A DNA stretch of 64,000 nucleotides from an uncultured Rhodospirillales bacterium. GTDB lineage: Bacteria; Pseudomonadota; Alphaproteobacteria; Acetobacterales; Acetobacteraceae. The notes under the pieces are model-generated. The model made no database searches, was not told the DNA's origin, and was given only the letters and a program-made list of their open reading frames with translations. The stretch is from NCBI GenBank assembly GCA_903928895.1, contig CAIYSR010000139.1:42637-106636 (forward strand), read 5' to 3'. Positions 20,801 to 27,827 of the stretch are shown one piece after another (positions within the stretch are counted from its first letter, which is position 1; each line of letters opens with the position of its first letter). The position numbers and the translations under genes are program-made.

Positions 20801-20962
20801 AACAAGGCCGAGTTCGACGGCGAAACCCTCTACTATGTCACCGTCACGATATCACCGACCGGCTCCGCGCCGAGCAGGAGCTGCGCCGCGCCGAGCGCCT
20901 CACCGTCATCGGCCAGCTCACCGGCGGTATCGCGCACGACTTCAACAACCTGCTCACCGTGA
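17855..20962 (+). CDS. Hybrid histidine kinase, N-terminal sensor part (frameshifted gene, 5' part)
   Basis: From ATG 17855: TM1 at ~12-32, a periplasmic sensor region (~33-305), TM2 at ~306-325, then PAS (~340-455), GAF (~470-625) and three more PAS domains up to ~1000. The frame is right until codon ACG at 20846-20848 (ending ETLYYVTVT) and then degenerates into a non-homologous tail to 20962. The kinase continues in the next frame with DITDRLRAEQ, showing one base is missing near 20847. The intact protein would be about 1,390 residues: a membrane sensor kinase with receiver. The frameshift may be an assembly indel. Confidence 0.85.
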   Translation: MAEAGHRAWRQRLAIAAVILVLAFATVAVAYAAFKSLAHDLGHAARQDLIASLSLRSEQIEGTLAEHKRSAALFATRGSVQLQLDPDSTEDARATSRTITEHTIADFKRLFQYDNIILLDTEMHPVTGVGQALTHRAEITGVGQALVTGEIQLIDLHIETNQRASFGIAVPVRPRHRPGAAPIGVAYLELGTAGPTSALVNPWASSHGSLELALLRRNGLSVDIMSLARDRGNPLWRVSSLSLQATTHVAVAALLDPSGELLEAVDEHNHPVIAVAAAVTGTPWVLLAKIDRAEIDAPVRQLGRNIAALVGGLLGVLFLFGVLLWRDDHHRHILAEAMLARRYASAISGMQDGFLRIDPTGCIVDANEAVTVMTGYSRDELLALSLADLAAPGTVISEAVGPGTRRFQTTWATRAGRLIDIDGSGTFVSEGAAGHTYIIARDITVQLTEQRRLERLNRFHGLINHIYQIIQRLTDPQEILREICTDLVVSSRIALVWAGWVDHAAGRVVPIAASGVASDYIRDLEITLDPSLPTSHGPTGRAVLEGRIVVSQFMRQDPDTAPWRAKAEPWGFGSVICMPIVVNGQPIAVLSIYSSETGHFDDQVLDLFRGMGETISVAIEAAEGRRAAERLERLHATNEERLRRILQALPVPMMVHSARSDEIRSVNAAFEALFGYDPARTLTVSRWLDEACIDADERALYRELRAPSIARADAGGAPVRLPELRLRGRDGTERVVLPHLSRADDEELLAWTDITETRAQQQALRRREDIYTAIVDRSIDSIALIRAADGTFAEFNTAAHTSLGYTRAEFAALRVRDIDPDFNDSYIARHVAALPPGGGTVFERVNRRRDGALRDVRLSLSRITVGDEDYFAVIWSDITEDRRRVRAAAAEGEKHRILFDSAADGIAVVGADARIVEANPAMLAMAGATADQFIGTLTWQWSANTEEHARWQSAHDNLRLGIRVNHRLRRQDGTEFEAELMWNKAEFDGETLYYVTVTISPTGSAPSRSCAAPSASPSSASSPAVSRTTSTTCSP

Positions 20963-22041
20963 TCTCCCTCAACCTTGAAATCGTCGTGGCCGATCTCGAC
21001 GACGCCAATCCCCTCAAGCCTCTGCTCACCGCCGCGCTCAAGGCGGCCTATCGCGGCGGCGATCTCAACAGCCAGTTGCTCTCCTTCGCCCGCCGCCAGT
21101 CGTTGCGCCCGGTCTCGACCGACCTCGACAGTTTCCTTGCCCCGATCCAGGCCATGGCCGGCCGCGCGGTCGGCGAGCGCTACGCCATCGAATACACCCG
21201 CCACGGCGCGCTGCGGCCCTGCCGGATCGACCAGGCCAAGCTCGAGAGTGCCATGCTCAACCTGGTGGTCAATGCGCGCGACGCGATGCCGAACGGCGGC
21301 AGGATCCAGATCGAGACTGCGCTCGTGCCGGTCGATGCCACGACCCCAGGCGTACCGGACGGGGTCATCGCAGGCGACTACGTTATGATCGCGGTGCGCG
21401 ACCACGGCACCGGCATGACTCCCGAAGTGCGCGACCGCGCCTTCGAGCCGTTCTTCACCACCAAGGGGGTGGGCATGGGCACCGGGCTCGGCCTGTCCAC
21501 GGTGATGGGCTTCGTCAATCAGTCCGGCGGCTTCATCGCCGTCGACACCGCGGTCGGCGCCGGCACCGCCATCAAGATATACCTCCCTGCCGAGGCTGTC
21601 TCGGCCGAGGCGGCTGGCGCGGCCGATCCGGCAGCCTGGCGTCCGGGCCTCTTGCGCACGCTGCTCGTGGAGGACCAGACCGATGTGCGCGAGGCGGCCG
21701 TGCAGCTTTGCCAGCAGGTCGGCCTTGATGTCATCGCCGTCAACGGCGCCGATGCCGCGCTTGCGGTGCTGCGCGGCGACCCGGATATCACTCTGCTGTT
21801 CACCGATGTGGTGATGCCGGGAACGCTGAGCGGTCTCGAACTTGGGGAAGCCGCGCTGCGCCTGCGTCCGAATCTGCGGGTGCTCTACGCCTCGGGCTAT
21901 TCGGAACCGGTGGTCACGCTTGATCCGGATGGTCGCTCGGAATTCATCGCCAAGCCGTACCGCCGCGAGCATCTACTCGCCGCCTTGCATCGTCTGTTCG
22001 CCGTCGCCGTGCCGCAGGACGCTGAGACGCTGAGACGCTGA
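20848..22041 (+). CDS. Hybrid histidine kinase, HisKA-HATPase-REC part (frameshifted gene, 3' part)
   Basis: This frame supplies the rest of the kinase. The H-box is GQLTGGIAHDFNNLL with the phospho-His, the N-box LNLVVNARDAMPNGG, then G boxes (GTGMTPE, GTGLGLSTV). A C-terminal receiver shows VEDQTDVREA, phospho-acceptor Asp in LLFTDVVMP, and KPYRREHL. The HDFNN box is typical of PAS-rich hybrid kinases. A start codon exists at 20797, but that segment is out of frame with the sensor and is not a natural N-terminus. The last residues and the stop codon are encoded by an 8-bp tandem repeat. Confidence 0.85.
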   Translation, partial: DITDRLRAEQELRRAERLTVIGQLTGGIAHDFNNLLTVISLNLEIVVADLDDANPLKPLLTAALKAAYRGGDLNSQLLSFARRQSLRPVSTDLDSFLAPIQAMAGRAVGERYAIEYTRHGALRPCRIDQAKLESAMLNLVVNARDAMPNGGRIQIETALVPVDATTPGVPDGVIAGDYVMIAVRDHGTGMTPEVRDRAFEPFFTTKGVGMGTGLGLSTVMGFVNQSGGFIAVDTAVGAGTAIKIYLPAEAVSAEAAGAADPAAWRPGLLRTLLVEDQTDVREAAVQLCQQVGLDVIAVNGADAALAVLRGDPDITLLFTDVVMPGTLSGLELGEAALRLRPNLRVLYASGYSEPVVTLDPDGRSEFIAKPYRREHLLAALHRLFAVAVPQDAETLRR

Positions 22042-22073
22042 GACGCTGAGACGCTGATACGCTGATACGCTGA
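22018..22073. repeat. Tandem repeat, 8-bp unit, seven copies
   Basis: Five copies of GACGCTGA (22018-22057) followed by two of TACGCTGA (22058-22073), leading directly into the palindrome at 22072. The repeat encodes the last residues and stop of the hybrid kinase. Because 8 is not a multiple of 3, every frame through it meets a TGA within 24 bases, so copy changes alter only the last few residues. Confidence 0.9.
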
Positions 22074-22124
22074 TACCAATCTGCGCAAAGGCTGACTCTT
22101 CCAGCCTTTGCGCAGATTGGTATC
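22072..22124. repeat. Perfect 23-bp inverted repeat
   Basis: Arms 22072-22094 and 22102-22124 are perfectly complementary around a 7-base loop (ACTCTTC). Arms begin GATACCAATCTGCGC. No T-run follows on either strand, so it is not a standard intrinsic terminator, although such a stable hairpin would protect the 3' end of the kinase mRNA. It looks like part of a repeated palindromic element. Confidence 0.85.
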
Positions 22125-22244
22125 GCGCGCCGGGTTGGCGGGCGGCGGCGTCCGTTGCGCGCTTTCGCGCGACGCGCCAAAAGAGACTCCCACCGGCCAC
22201 CGTTGACCCATTCTTCATGGGTCAATCTCTACGGCGGTTGGTAT
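22073..22244. mobile_element. Candidate MITE/palindromic repeat element with ATACCAA...TTGGTAT ends
   Basis: The 172-bp stretch starts with ATACCAA (22073-22079) and ends with TTGGTAT (22238-22244). It contains the 23-bp palindrome at its left end and a 9-bp-arm hairpin (22203-22225) near its right end. No transposase is coded. Small out-of-frame ORFs cross it. Mobile character is inferred from structure only. Confidence 0.35.
22203..22225. repeat. Inverted repeat, 9-bp arms
   Basis: TTGACCCAT and ATGGGTCAA flank TTCTTC-type loop bases (22212-22216). It lies in the intergenic region between the convergent kinase and nrdA ends, without a T-run. Confidence 0.6.
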
Positions 22245-22258
22245 GAGACGCCGGGCGT

Positions 22259-22287
22259 GCGCGCTCCACGGGAAACTCAGAGCGCGC
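22259..22287 (-). terminator. Possible nrdA terminator-like hairpin (no T-run)
   Basis: GCGCGCTC and GAGCGCGC form an 8-bp stem with a 13-base loop, 13 bp after the nrdA stop. GC-rich, but no downstream U tract, so termination strength is uncertain. Confidence 0.35.
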
Positions 22288-22299
22288 GCCGCCGCCGCA

Positions 22300-24186
22300 T
22301 CATTGACAGGCGAGGCACTCCTCGTAGTCGGTGCTGTTGGCGGCCGCCACCAGCGGCAGCTTGCCCTGGTCGTTGGCGAGCGGGATACCGGTGAATTCGA
22401 GCGGCCGCACCGCCTTCTCACTGACGTTGTCGGCCCGCTGGATCGACAGGCTGCGGCAATAGTACAGCGACTTCACGCCCTTCTTCCACGCCATCATGTG
22501 GATCTGGTGGAGGTCACGCTTGTGCACGTTGGCGGGCAGGAAGATGTTCACCGACTGGCTCTGGCAGATATGGGGCGAACGGTCGGCAGCATGTTCGATC
22601 ACCCAGCGCTGGTCGAGTTCGAACGCCGTCTTGTAGACGGCCTTCTCCGCTTCGCTCAGAAAGTCGAGATTCTGCACGCTGCCCTTGTTGAGTGTGATCG
22701 ACGACCACACTGCGTCGTTGTCCTGTCCCTTTTCAGCCAGCAGTTTCTGCAAATGCCGATTGCGCACGGTATGACTGCCCGACAGCGTCTTCTGCAAAAA
22801 CACGTTGGCGGCGATCGGCTCGATGCCCGGGCTGGAATTGCCGGCGATGATCGAGATCGACGCAGTCGGCGCGATCGCCATCTTGTGTGAGAAGCGTTCC
22901 ATCACCCCGTATTCAGCCGCATCCGGGCAGGCCCCGCGCTCCTCCGCCAGCACCCGGCTTGCGTTGTTGGCCTGGGCGCGGATGTGCTTGAACATCTTGA
23001 TGTTCCACACCTTGGCGATCACGCTCTCGAACGGAACGCTGAGCGATTGCAGGAAGGAGTGGAACCCCATCACGCCGAGCCCGACCGAACGCTCACGCAT
23101 CGCCGAATAGCGCGCCCGCTCCATGCCGTCCGGCGCATTGTCGATGAAGTCCTGCAACACGTTGTCGAGGAAGCGCATGACGTCGGGGATGAAGTTGACG
23201 TCGTCCTTCCATTCGAACCACGATTCGAGGTTGAGCGAGGACAGGCAGCACACCGCGGTGCGTTGCTTGCCGTGCTGGTCGATCCCGGTGGGCAGGGTGA
23301 TTTCGGCGCAGAGATTGGACGTCCGCACCTCGAGCCCCGCGAGCTTGTGATGTTCCGGCCGCGCGCGGTTCACGTGGTCAGAAAAGATCAGGTAGGGCTC
23401 GCCTGTCTCGATCCGCGCCGTCAGGATCCGTATCCACAGTGCCCGCGCATTGATCTTGCGAACGATGGCACCATCCTTGGGCGAGGTCAGCGCCCATTCC
23501 TCGTCGGCTTCCACCGCGCGCATGAAAGCGTCGGGGATGAGGATGCCGTGGTGCAGGTTCAACGCCTTGCGGTTCGGATCGCCCCCCGTCGGGCGCCGCA
23601 TCTCGACGAACTCCTCGATCTCCGGATGCGTCACCGGCAGATAGGTTGCCGCCGAACCGCGCCGCAGGCTGCCCTGGGAGATCGCCAGCGTCAGACTGTC
23701 CATGACCCGGATGAAGGGGATGACACCCGAGGTCTTGCCGTTCTGGCCGACCTTTTCGCCGATCGAGCGCAGATTTCCCCAGTAGGAACCGATCCCGCCG
23801 CCCTTGGAGGCGAGCCAGACGTTCTCGTTCCACAGCCCCACGATCCCGTCGAGACTGTCCGAGGCCTCGTTGAGGAAGCAGGAGATCGGCAGTCCGCGCC
23901 TTGTGCCGCCGTTGGACAGCACCGGGGTCGCGGGCATGACCCACAGACGCGAGATGTAGTCGTACATCCGCTGCGCATGCCCGGCATCATCACCATAGAA
24001 GCTGGCGACCCGGGCAAAGAGGTCCTGGTAGCTCTCTCCCGGCATCAGATAGCGATCATCGAGGGTGGCCTTGCCAAAATCCGTCAGCAAGGCATCGCGC
24101 GAACGATCCACGCGCACCTGATGACGGCCCTGCATTTGCACGGCATCGAGCACGACGGAGTCTCCCCGGGTGAAGTGCATGTTCAT
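22300..24186 (-). CDS. nrdA: Ribonucleoside-diphosphate reductase, class Ia large (alpha) subunit
   Basis: 628 residues; no N-terminal ATP-cone, as in several alphaproteobacterial NrdA. Active-site motifs are intact: ISCFLNE (redox Cys), NLCAEITLP (N, thiyl-radical Cys, Glu), AVCCLSSLNLE (second redox Cys), and SLYYC (radical-transfer Tyr pair). The C-terminus ECLACQ carries the CxxC that reduces the active site. It makes dNDPs from NDPs with an NrdB radical subunit, which is not in this window. Start ATG 24186; two candidate NrdR boxes lie upstream. Confidence 0.95.
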   Translation of the reverse strand: MNMHFTRGDSVVLDAVQMQGRHQVRVDRSRDALLTDFGKATLDDRYLMPGESYQDLFARVASFYGDDAGHAQRMYDYISRLWVMPATPVLSNGGTRRGLPISCFLNEASDSLDGIVGLWNENVWLASKGGGIGSYWGNLRSIGEKVGQNGKTSGVIPFIRVMDSLTLAISQGSLRRGSAATYLPVTHPEIEEFVEMRRPTGGDPNRKALNLHHGILIPDAFMRAVEADEEWALTSPKDGAIVRKINARALWIRILTARIETGEPYLIFSDHVNRARPEHHKLAGLEVRTSNLCAEITLPTGIDQHGKQRTAVCCLSSLNLESWFEWKDDVNFIPDVMRFLDNVLQDFIDNAPDGMERARYSAMRERSVGLGVMGFHSFLQSLSVPFESVIAKVWNIKMFKHIRAQANNASRVLAEERGACPDAAEYGVMERFSHKMAIAPTASISIIAGNSSPGIEPIAANVFLQKTLSGSHTVRNRHLQKLLAEKGQDNDAVWSSITLNKGSVQNLDFLSEAEKAVYKTAFELDQRWVIEHAADRSPHICQSQSVNIFLPANVHKRDLHQIHMMAWKKGVKSLYYCRSLSIQRADNVSEKAVRPLEFTGIPLANDQGKLPLVAAANSTDYEECLACQ

Positions 24187-24228
24187 AACGTCATCCTGCC
24201 CAACGGGTTAGCGCCGTCAATTGATATT

Positions 24229-24276
24229 TCACTAGATGTTGGCCGATCCGGCCCAGATCCCCACAATATGGAGCAA
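24229..24276 (-). promoter_or_regulatory. Two candidate NrdR boxes
   Basis: Box 1 (24229-24244, core CACTAGATGTTG) matches all six most conserved positions of the NrdR consensus acaCwAtATaTwGtgt. Box 2 (24261-24276, core CACAATATGGAG) matches five of six. They start exactly 32 bp apart, with 16 bp between them, the spacing NrdR needs for cooperative binding. Box 1 is about 43 bp upstream of the nrdA start. NrdR itself is not in the window. Confidence 0.68.
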
Positions 24277-24292
24277 TGCGGCGCCTCTGCAA
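24263..24292 (-). promoter_or_regulatory. Candidate nrdA promoter
   Basis: On the minus strand, TTGCAG (24292-24287) and TATTGT (24268-24263) are 18 bp apart, each matching four of six consensus positions. NrdR box 2 overlaps the -10, consistent with repression. Confidence 0.4.
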
Positions 24293-24401
24293 CAGGCGAT
24301 CCGCGAACGAAACCTAAACATGTGAACCTTCCGGGAAGACTGCAGTGCCACCAGGGGCGGAGAAACGACTCGCGCTCTGTGTCACCGCCACGCGAATCCG
24401 C

Positions 24402-24974
24402 TCACCAGGTATCGATGAAGGGGTATTTCTTGCCCGTCCGCTCCGGCACCGGCGGCAGGCGCTTGAGGCTCTCGGCGATCCAGCCGCGGGTCTCCGCCGG
24501 GTCGATCACGTCGTCGATGCCGCCGCCCACCGAGGCGTTGATTGCCTTGGCCGATTCGTAGGCCTGCGCCGTGCGACGGTCGAACTCGGCCCGCCGCTCC
24601 AAGGGGTCCGCAATGGCGGCGAGCTCCTTGCGGTAACCGAGCTTCACCGCCCCTTCGATATTCATCCCCGCGAATTCGGCGGTGGGCCAGGCGACGGTGA
24701 AGAAACCTACCAGCGCTGAGGCGCCGCACATCGCCTGCACCCCAAGCCCATAGGCCTTGCGCACGACGACGCCGAACAGCGGCGTGGTCATGTTGGCGCC
24801 GACGTTGAACATGCGGAGCGCATGACGCACCAGAGCGGTGCGCTCATGATCGGGCCCGACCATGATGCCGGGGCAATCCATCAGGCTCAACACCGGGATG
24901 TCGAAGGCATCGCAGAGATGGAGGAAGCGGGCGCCCTTGTCGGCCCCGTCCGAATCGATGGCGCCAGCCAGGTG
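24402..24974 (-). CDS. Single-chain acyl-CoA carboxylase, C-terminal carboxyltransferase end (frameshifted gene, 3' part)
   Basis: This frame continues the carboxyltransferase: THLAGAIDSDGA, then MDCPGIMVGPDHE, FGVVVRKAYGLG, and the C-terminal KYPFIDTW. It joins the 5' part after PMGVIANNP if one base is restored in the GGTGGTGGG run at 24971-24979 (plus strand). These are the carboxyltransferase residues that bind biotin and acyl-CoA. An ATG at 24893 lies inside the domain and is not a natural start. Confidence 0.85.
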   Translation of the reverse strand, partial: HLAGAIDSDGADKGARFLHLCDAFDIPVLSLMDCPGIMVGPDHERTALVRHALRMFNVGANMTTPLFGVVVRKAYGLGVQAMCGASALVGFFTVAWPTAEFAGMNIEGAVKLGYRKELAAIADPLERRAEFDRRTAQAYESAKAINASVGGGIDDVIDPAETRGWIAESLKRLPPVPERTGKKYPFIDTW

Positions 24975-27789
24975 GTGGGTTGTTGGCGATCACACCCATC
25001 GGCCGGCCCTCGACGCGGATGAAGGCGGTGATGACGCCGACGCCAAATTTTGCTCGGATTTCCAGCACTGTGTCGCGGTCAGCAATGGTGTCGATGATCT
25101 CGCGCATGTCGTACAGGCGCAGGCGGTTCTCAGGCACCACATGGCGTAGCCTGCGTTGGTCCGCCGCTTCCCAGGTTTCGACCGGTCCCTGGAAGTAGGA
25201 AAGGTATTTCCTGGCCACCAGCACCGCTTCGGCCTCGTCCTTCACCAGAATGTCGACCACCCCATTGGGCACCTGGAAGGACATCGGGCCGACCTCCTCG
25301 GGCGTGTAGATGCCGAGTCCGCCGCCCTCGATCATGGCCGGGCCACCCATGGCGAGAGTGGCGCCCTCGGTGGCGATGATGACGTCGGAGCAGGCGACGA
25401 GCGCGGTGTTGCCGGCGAAGCAGCGGCCGTTGACGACGGCGATGAGGGGAACCAGGCCGGAAAGCTTGGAGTACTGGGTGAAGGTGTGGGTGTCGAACGC
25501 CACCCGCGGGCCGTTGTTGTCGTCCCCCGGCCGGCCGCCGCCGCCCTCGCCGAAGAGGATGACAGGCAGGCGGAAGCGGATCGCCAGCTCGAACATGCGA
25601 TCCTGCTTGTAGTGGTTGCGTCGCCCCTGGGTGCCGGCGAGCACGGTGTAGTCGTAATGGACGATGCAGGCGCGCGAGCGGGTTTCTTCGAACAGGGCGC
25701 CGTTGATGGCGCAGGTGCCGACGACGACGCCGTCGGCCGGGGTGGTGCGGCGCAAGGTCTCGATGTCGTGGCGCTGATGCTGCATGGCGACGATCTGTGG
25801 CCAGTATTCCTTGAAGCTGCCGGGGTCAGCGAGTCCGGCGATGTTCTCGCGCGGCATGCGGCCGCCCTGGGCGTGGCGCTTGCGCACCGCCTCAGGCCGG
25901 TTGGCGTCCAGCGTGAAGGCGTGGCGGTCGATGACCTCGCGCAGGTCGGCACGGATATGGTCGGGATCGACCTCCGCGTCAGTGCTGAGCGCGTCGCCCG
26001 CGACATCGGCGGGCTCGATGAAGACGATGGGGTAGCCCTCACGGACCACATCCCCCGCCGCCATAGTGACAGCACGCACGATGCCGCCGAGCAGGGCTGC
26101 GATCACATGCTCCATCTTCATGGCCTCGACGATAGCGAGCTGCTGGCCCTGGCGCACCGCCTCGCCCACCAGAACGCAGAGCAGGACAATGGTGCCCTGA
26201 ATCGGTGCCGCGACACCGGTGGTGCCGGTCGGTCCGCCTTGCGCCGCCGGGGCGTCGGGCAGCGCGGCAGGCCGTTCGGCCTTGACCTGAGAATCATGGG
26301 CAAACAGGGCCAGCGGGTCCCGGCTGCTGACCCGGGCGCCGGCGAATCCGGCGTCGCTGGCCGGCGGAGCCGTTTCGCCATGCCGCGTCCGCCGCGCGGC
26401 CGGCGCCATCAGGGTGGCGATGTGCTCGTCCACCCAGCGCGTGTGCATCCGGCTGCCCGCAAAATCAGGGTGGACGAGGATGGCGAGCAGGAAGTTGATG
26501 TTGGTGCCGACCCCTTCGAGGCGGAATTCATCGAGGGCGCGAGCGGTCTTTGCCACGGCGTCGGCGAAATCGGACGAGGGCGAGCGGCAGATCACCTTGG
26601 CGAGCAGGGAATCGAACGCGTTGGACGTCTGGTAGCCGGCGTAGCCGAACCCATCCGTCCGCACGCCTGGCCCGCTCGGCGCCTCGTAGACGGCAAGAGT
26701 ACCACCGGTGGGGCGGAATGTCCCGTCGGCACCGAGGGTTTCAAGATTGACGCGGGCCTGGATGGCATAGCCGCGCACGGGGATGGGCGCGTCAAGTCCG
26801 AGGTCCGCGAGCGTGGCGCCCTCTGCCAGGCGGATCTGACTCTGCACGAGATCGACGCCGGTGACCTCCTCGGTGACGGTGTGTTCCACCTGCAGGCGGG
26901 CATTGGCCTCGATAAAGACAAAGGGTGCGGTGCCCGGGCGACCGCAGACGTCCACCAGGAATTCGAACGTGCCGAGATTGCTGTAGCCAACATTCCCGGC
27001 GAAGCGAAGGGCGGCGGCGATGATCTCCCGGCGCAACCCGTCATCGAGCCCCGGCGCGGGCGCGATCTCGACGATCTTCTGAAAACGGCGTTGCACGCTG
27101 CATTCGCGCTCGCCGAGATGCGCGATGCCGCCGGCGGTGTCGCCAATGATTTGCACCTCGATATGGCGGGCGCGCGGGAGGAATTCCTCGACATAGACAT
27201 CGCCACGGCCGAAGGCGGCCAGGGCCTCCGACTGGCAGCGCTGGAAGGCCGGGCCGATCTCGTCGGCCGTCAGCACTGCGCGCGTACCGCGGCCACCGCC
27301 GCCGGCGACTGCCTTGATGATCATGGCGCCTCCCGGACCCAGATCGGTGAAAAATCCCTGGGCTTCAGCCAGGGTAACGGGGCGGTCGACCCCACGGATC
27401 ACCGGGACCCCGGCGGCCGCGGCGGCCGCGCGGGCGCGGGCCTTGTCACCGAATAAATCGAGATGGGCGGGCGCGGGGCCGACGAAGGTGAGCCCGGCCT
27501 GGGTACAGGCCCGCGCGAAGTCGGCGCGTTCGGCGAGGAAGCCATAGCCGGGATGGATCGCGTCGCAGCCATGGGCGCGAGCGGCGGCGATGAGAGCGGC
27601 GCCGTCCAGATAAGCCGCCGGGCCGATGCCCGCGAGGGCGTGGGAAGAGTCGGTGGCGCGGAGATGGAGGCTGCGCGAGTCGTCCTGCGAATATACCGCG
27701 ACGCTGGGCAGACCGAGCCCTGCGGCAGCGCGGGCGATCCGGATGGCAATCTCGCCGCGATTGGCGATCAGCAGCTTGGCGAGGCGCAT
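24844..27789 (-). CDS. Single-chain biotin-dependent acyl-CoA carboxylase: BC-BCCP-CT (frameshifted gene, 5' part)
   Basis: One polypeptide carries a biotin carboxylase (LLIANRGEIAIRIARAA, ATP-grasp AVAGGGGRGT, FIEANARLQVEHTVTEE) over residues 1-450, a linker, a biotinyl domain with VEAMKMEHV near 565, and a carboxyltransferase from ~620. With the next-frame tail the full protein is ~1,128 residues, matching single-chain long-chain acyl-CoA carboxylases (LCC). The reaction is ATP-dependent carboxylation of an acyl-CoA. Frame is lost at ~24975; the last ~44 residues to 24844 are spurious. It sits downstream of CoA-transferase and enoyl-CoA hydratase genes. Confidence 0.88.
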   Translation of the reverse strand: MRLAKLLIANRGEIAIRIARAAAGLGLPSVAVYSQDDSRSLHLRATDSSHALAGIGPAAYLDGAALIAAARAHGCDAIHPGYGFLAERADFARACTQAGLTFVGPAPAHLDLFGDKARARAAAAAAGVPVIRGVDRPVTLAEAQGFFTDLGPGGAMIIKAVAGGGGRGTRAVLTADEIGPAFQRCQSEALAAFGRGDVYVEEFLPRARHIEVQIIGDTAGGIAHLGERECSVQRRFQKIVEIAPAPGLDDGLRREIIAAALRFAGNVGYSNLGTFEFLVDVCGRPGTAPFVFIEANARLQVEHTVTEEVTGVDLVQSQIRLAEGATLADLGLDAPIPVRGYAIQARVNLETLGADGTFRPTGGTLAVYEAPSGPGVRTDGFGYAGYQTSNAFDSLLAKVICRSPSSDFADAVAKTARALDEFRLEGVGTNINFLLAILVHPDFAGSRMHTRWVDEHIATLMAPAARRTRHGETAPPASDAGFAGARVSSRDPLALFAHDSQVKAERPAALPDAPAAQGGPTGTTGVAAPIQGTIVLLCVLVGEAVRQGQQLAIVEAMKMEHVIAALLGGIVRAVTMAAGDVVREGYPIVFIEPADVAGDALSTDAEVDPDHIRADLREVIDRHAFTLDANRPEAVRKRHAQGGRMPRENIAGLADPGSFKEYWPQIVAMQHQRHDIETLRRTTPADGVVVGTCAINGALFEETRSRACIVHYDYTVLAGTQGRRNHYKQDRMFELAIRFRLPVILFGEGGGGRPGDDNNGPRVAFDTHTFTQYSKLSGLVPLIAVVNGRCFAGNTALVACSDVIIATEGATLAMGGPAMIEGGGLGIYTPEEVGPMSFQVPNGVVDILVKDEAEAVLVARKYLSYFQGPVETWEAADQRRLRHVVPENRLRLYDMREIIDTIADRDTVLEIRAKFGVGVITAFIRVEGRPMGVIANNPPPGWRHRFGRGRQGRPLPPSLRCLRHPGVEPDGLPRHHGRARS

Positions 27790-27827
27790 GCGGTCGGGTT
27801 CCTTGGCATCATATTGGCAGGGATGTG

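Noticed and set aside
20840..20862. Programmed -1 ribosomal frameshifting in the kinase
   Set aside because: No X-XXY-YYZ slippery heptamer or downstream pseudoknot-like structure recognised; a missing base explains it more simply.
22018..22073. Phase-variation switch by the octamer repeats
   Set aside because: All three frames stop within the repeat, so copy-number changes cannot turn the kinase on or off.
22072..22124. Intrinsic terminator for the kinase gene
   Set aside because: Very stable stem, but no T-run on either strand; described as repeat/palindrome instead.
25156..27456. 766-codon plus-strand ORF opposite the carboxylase
   Set aside because: Antisense to the well-supported biotin carboxylase frame; no recognisable domain.
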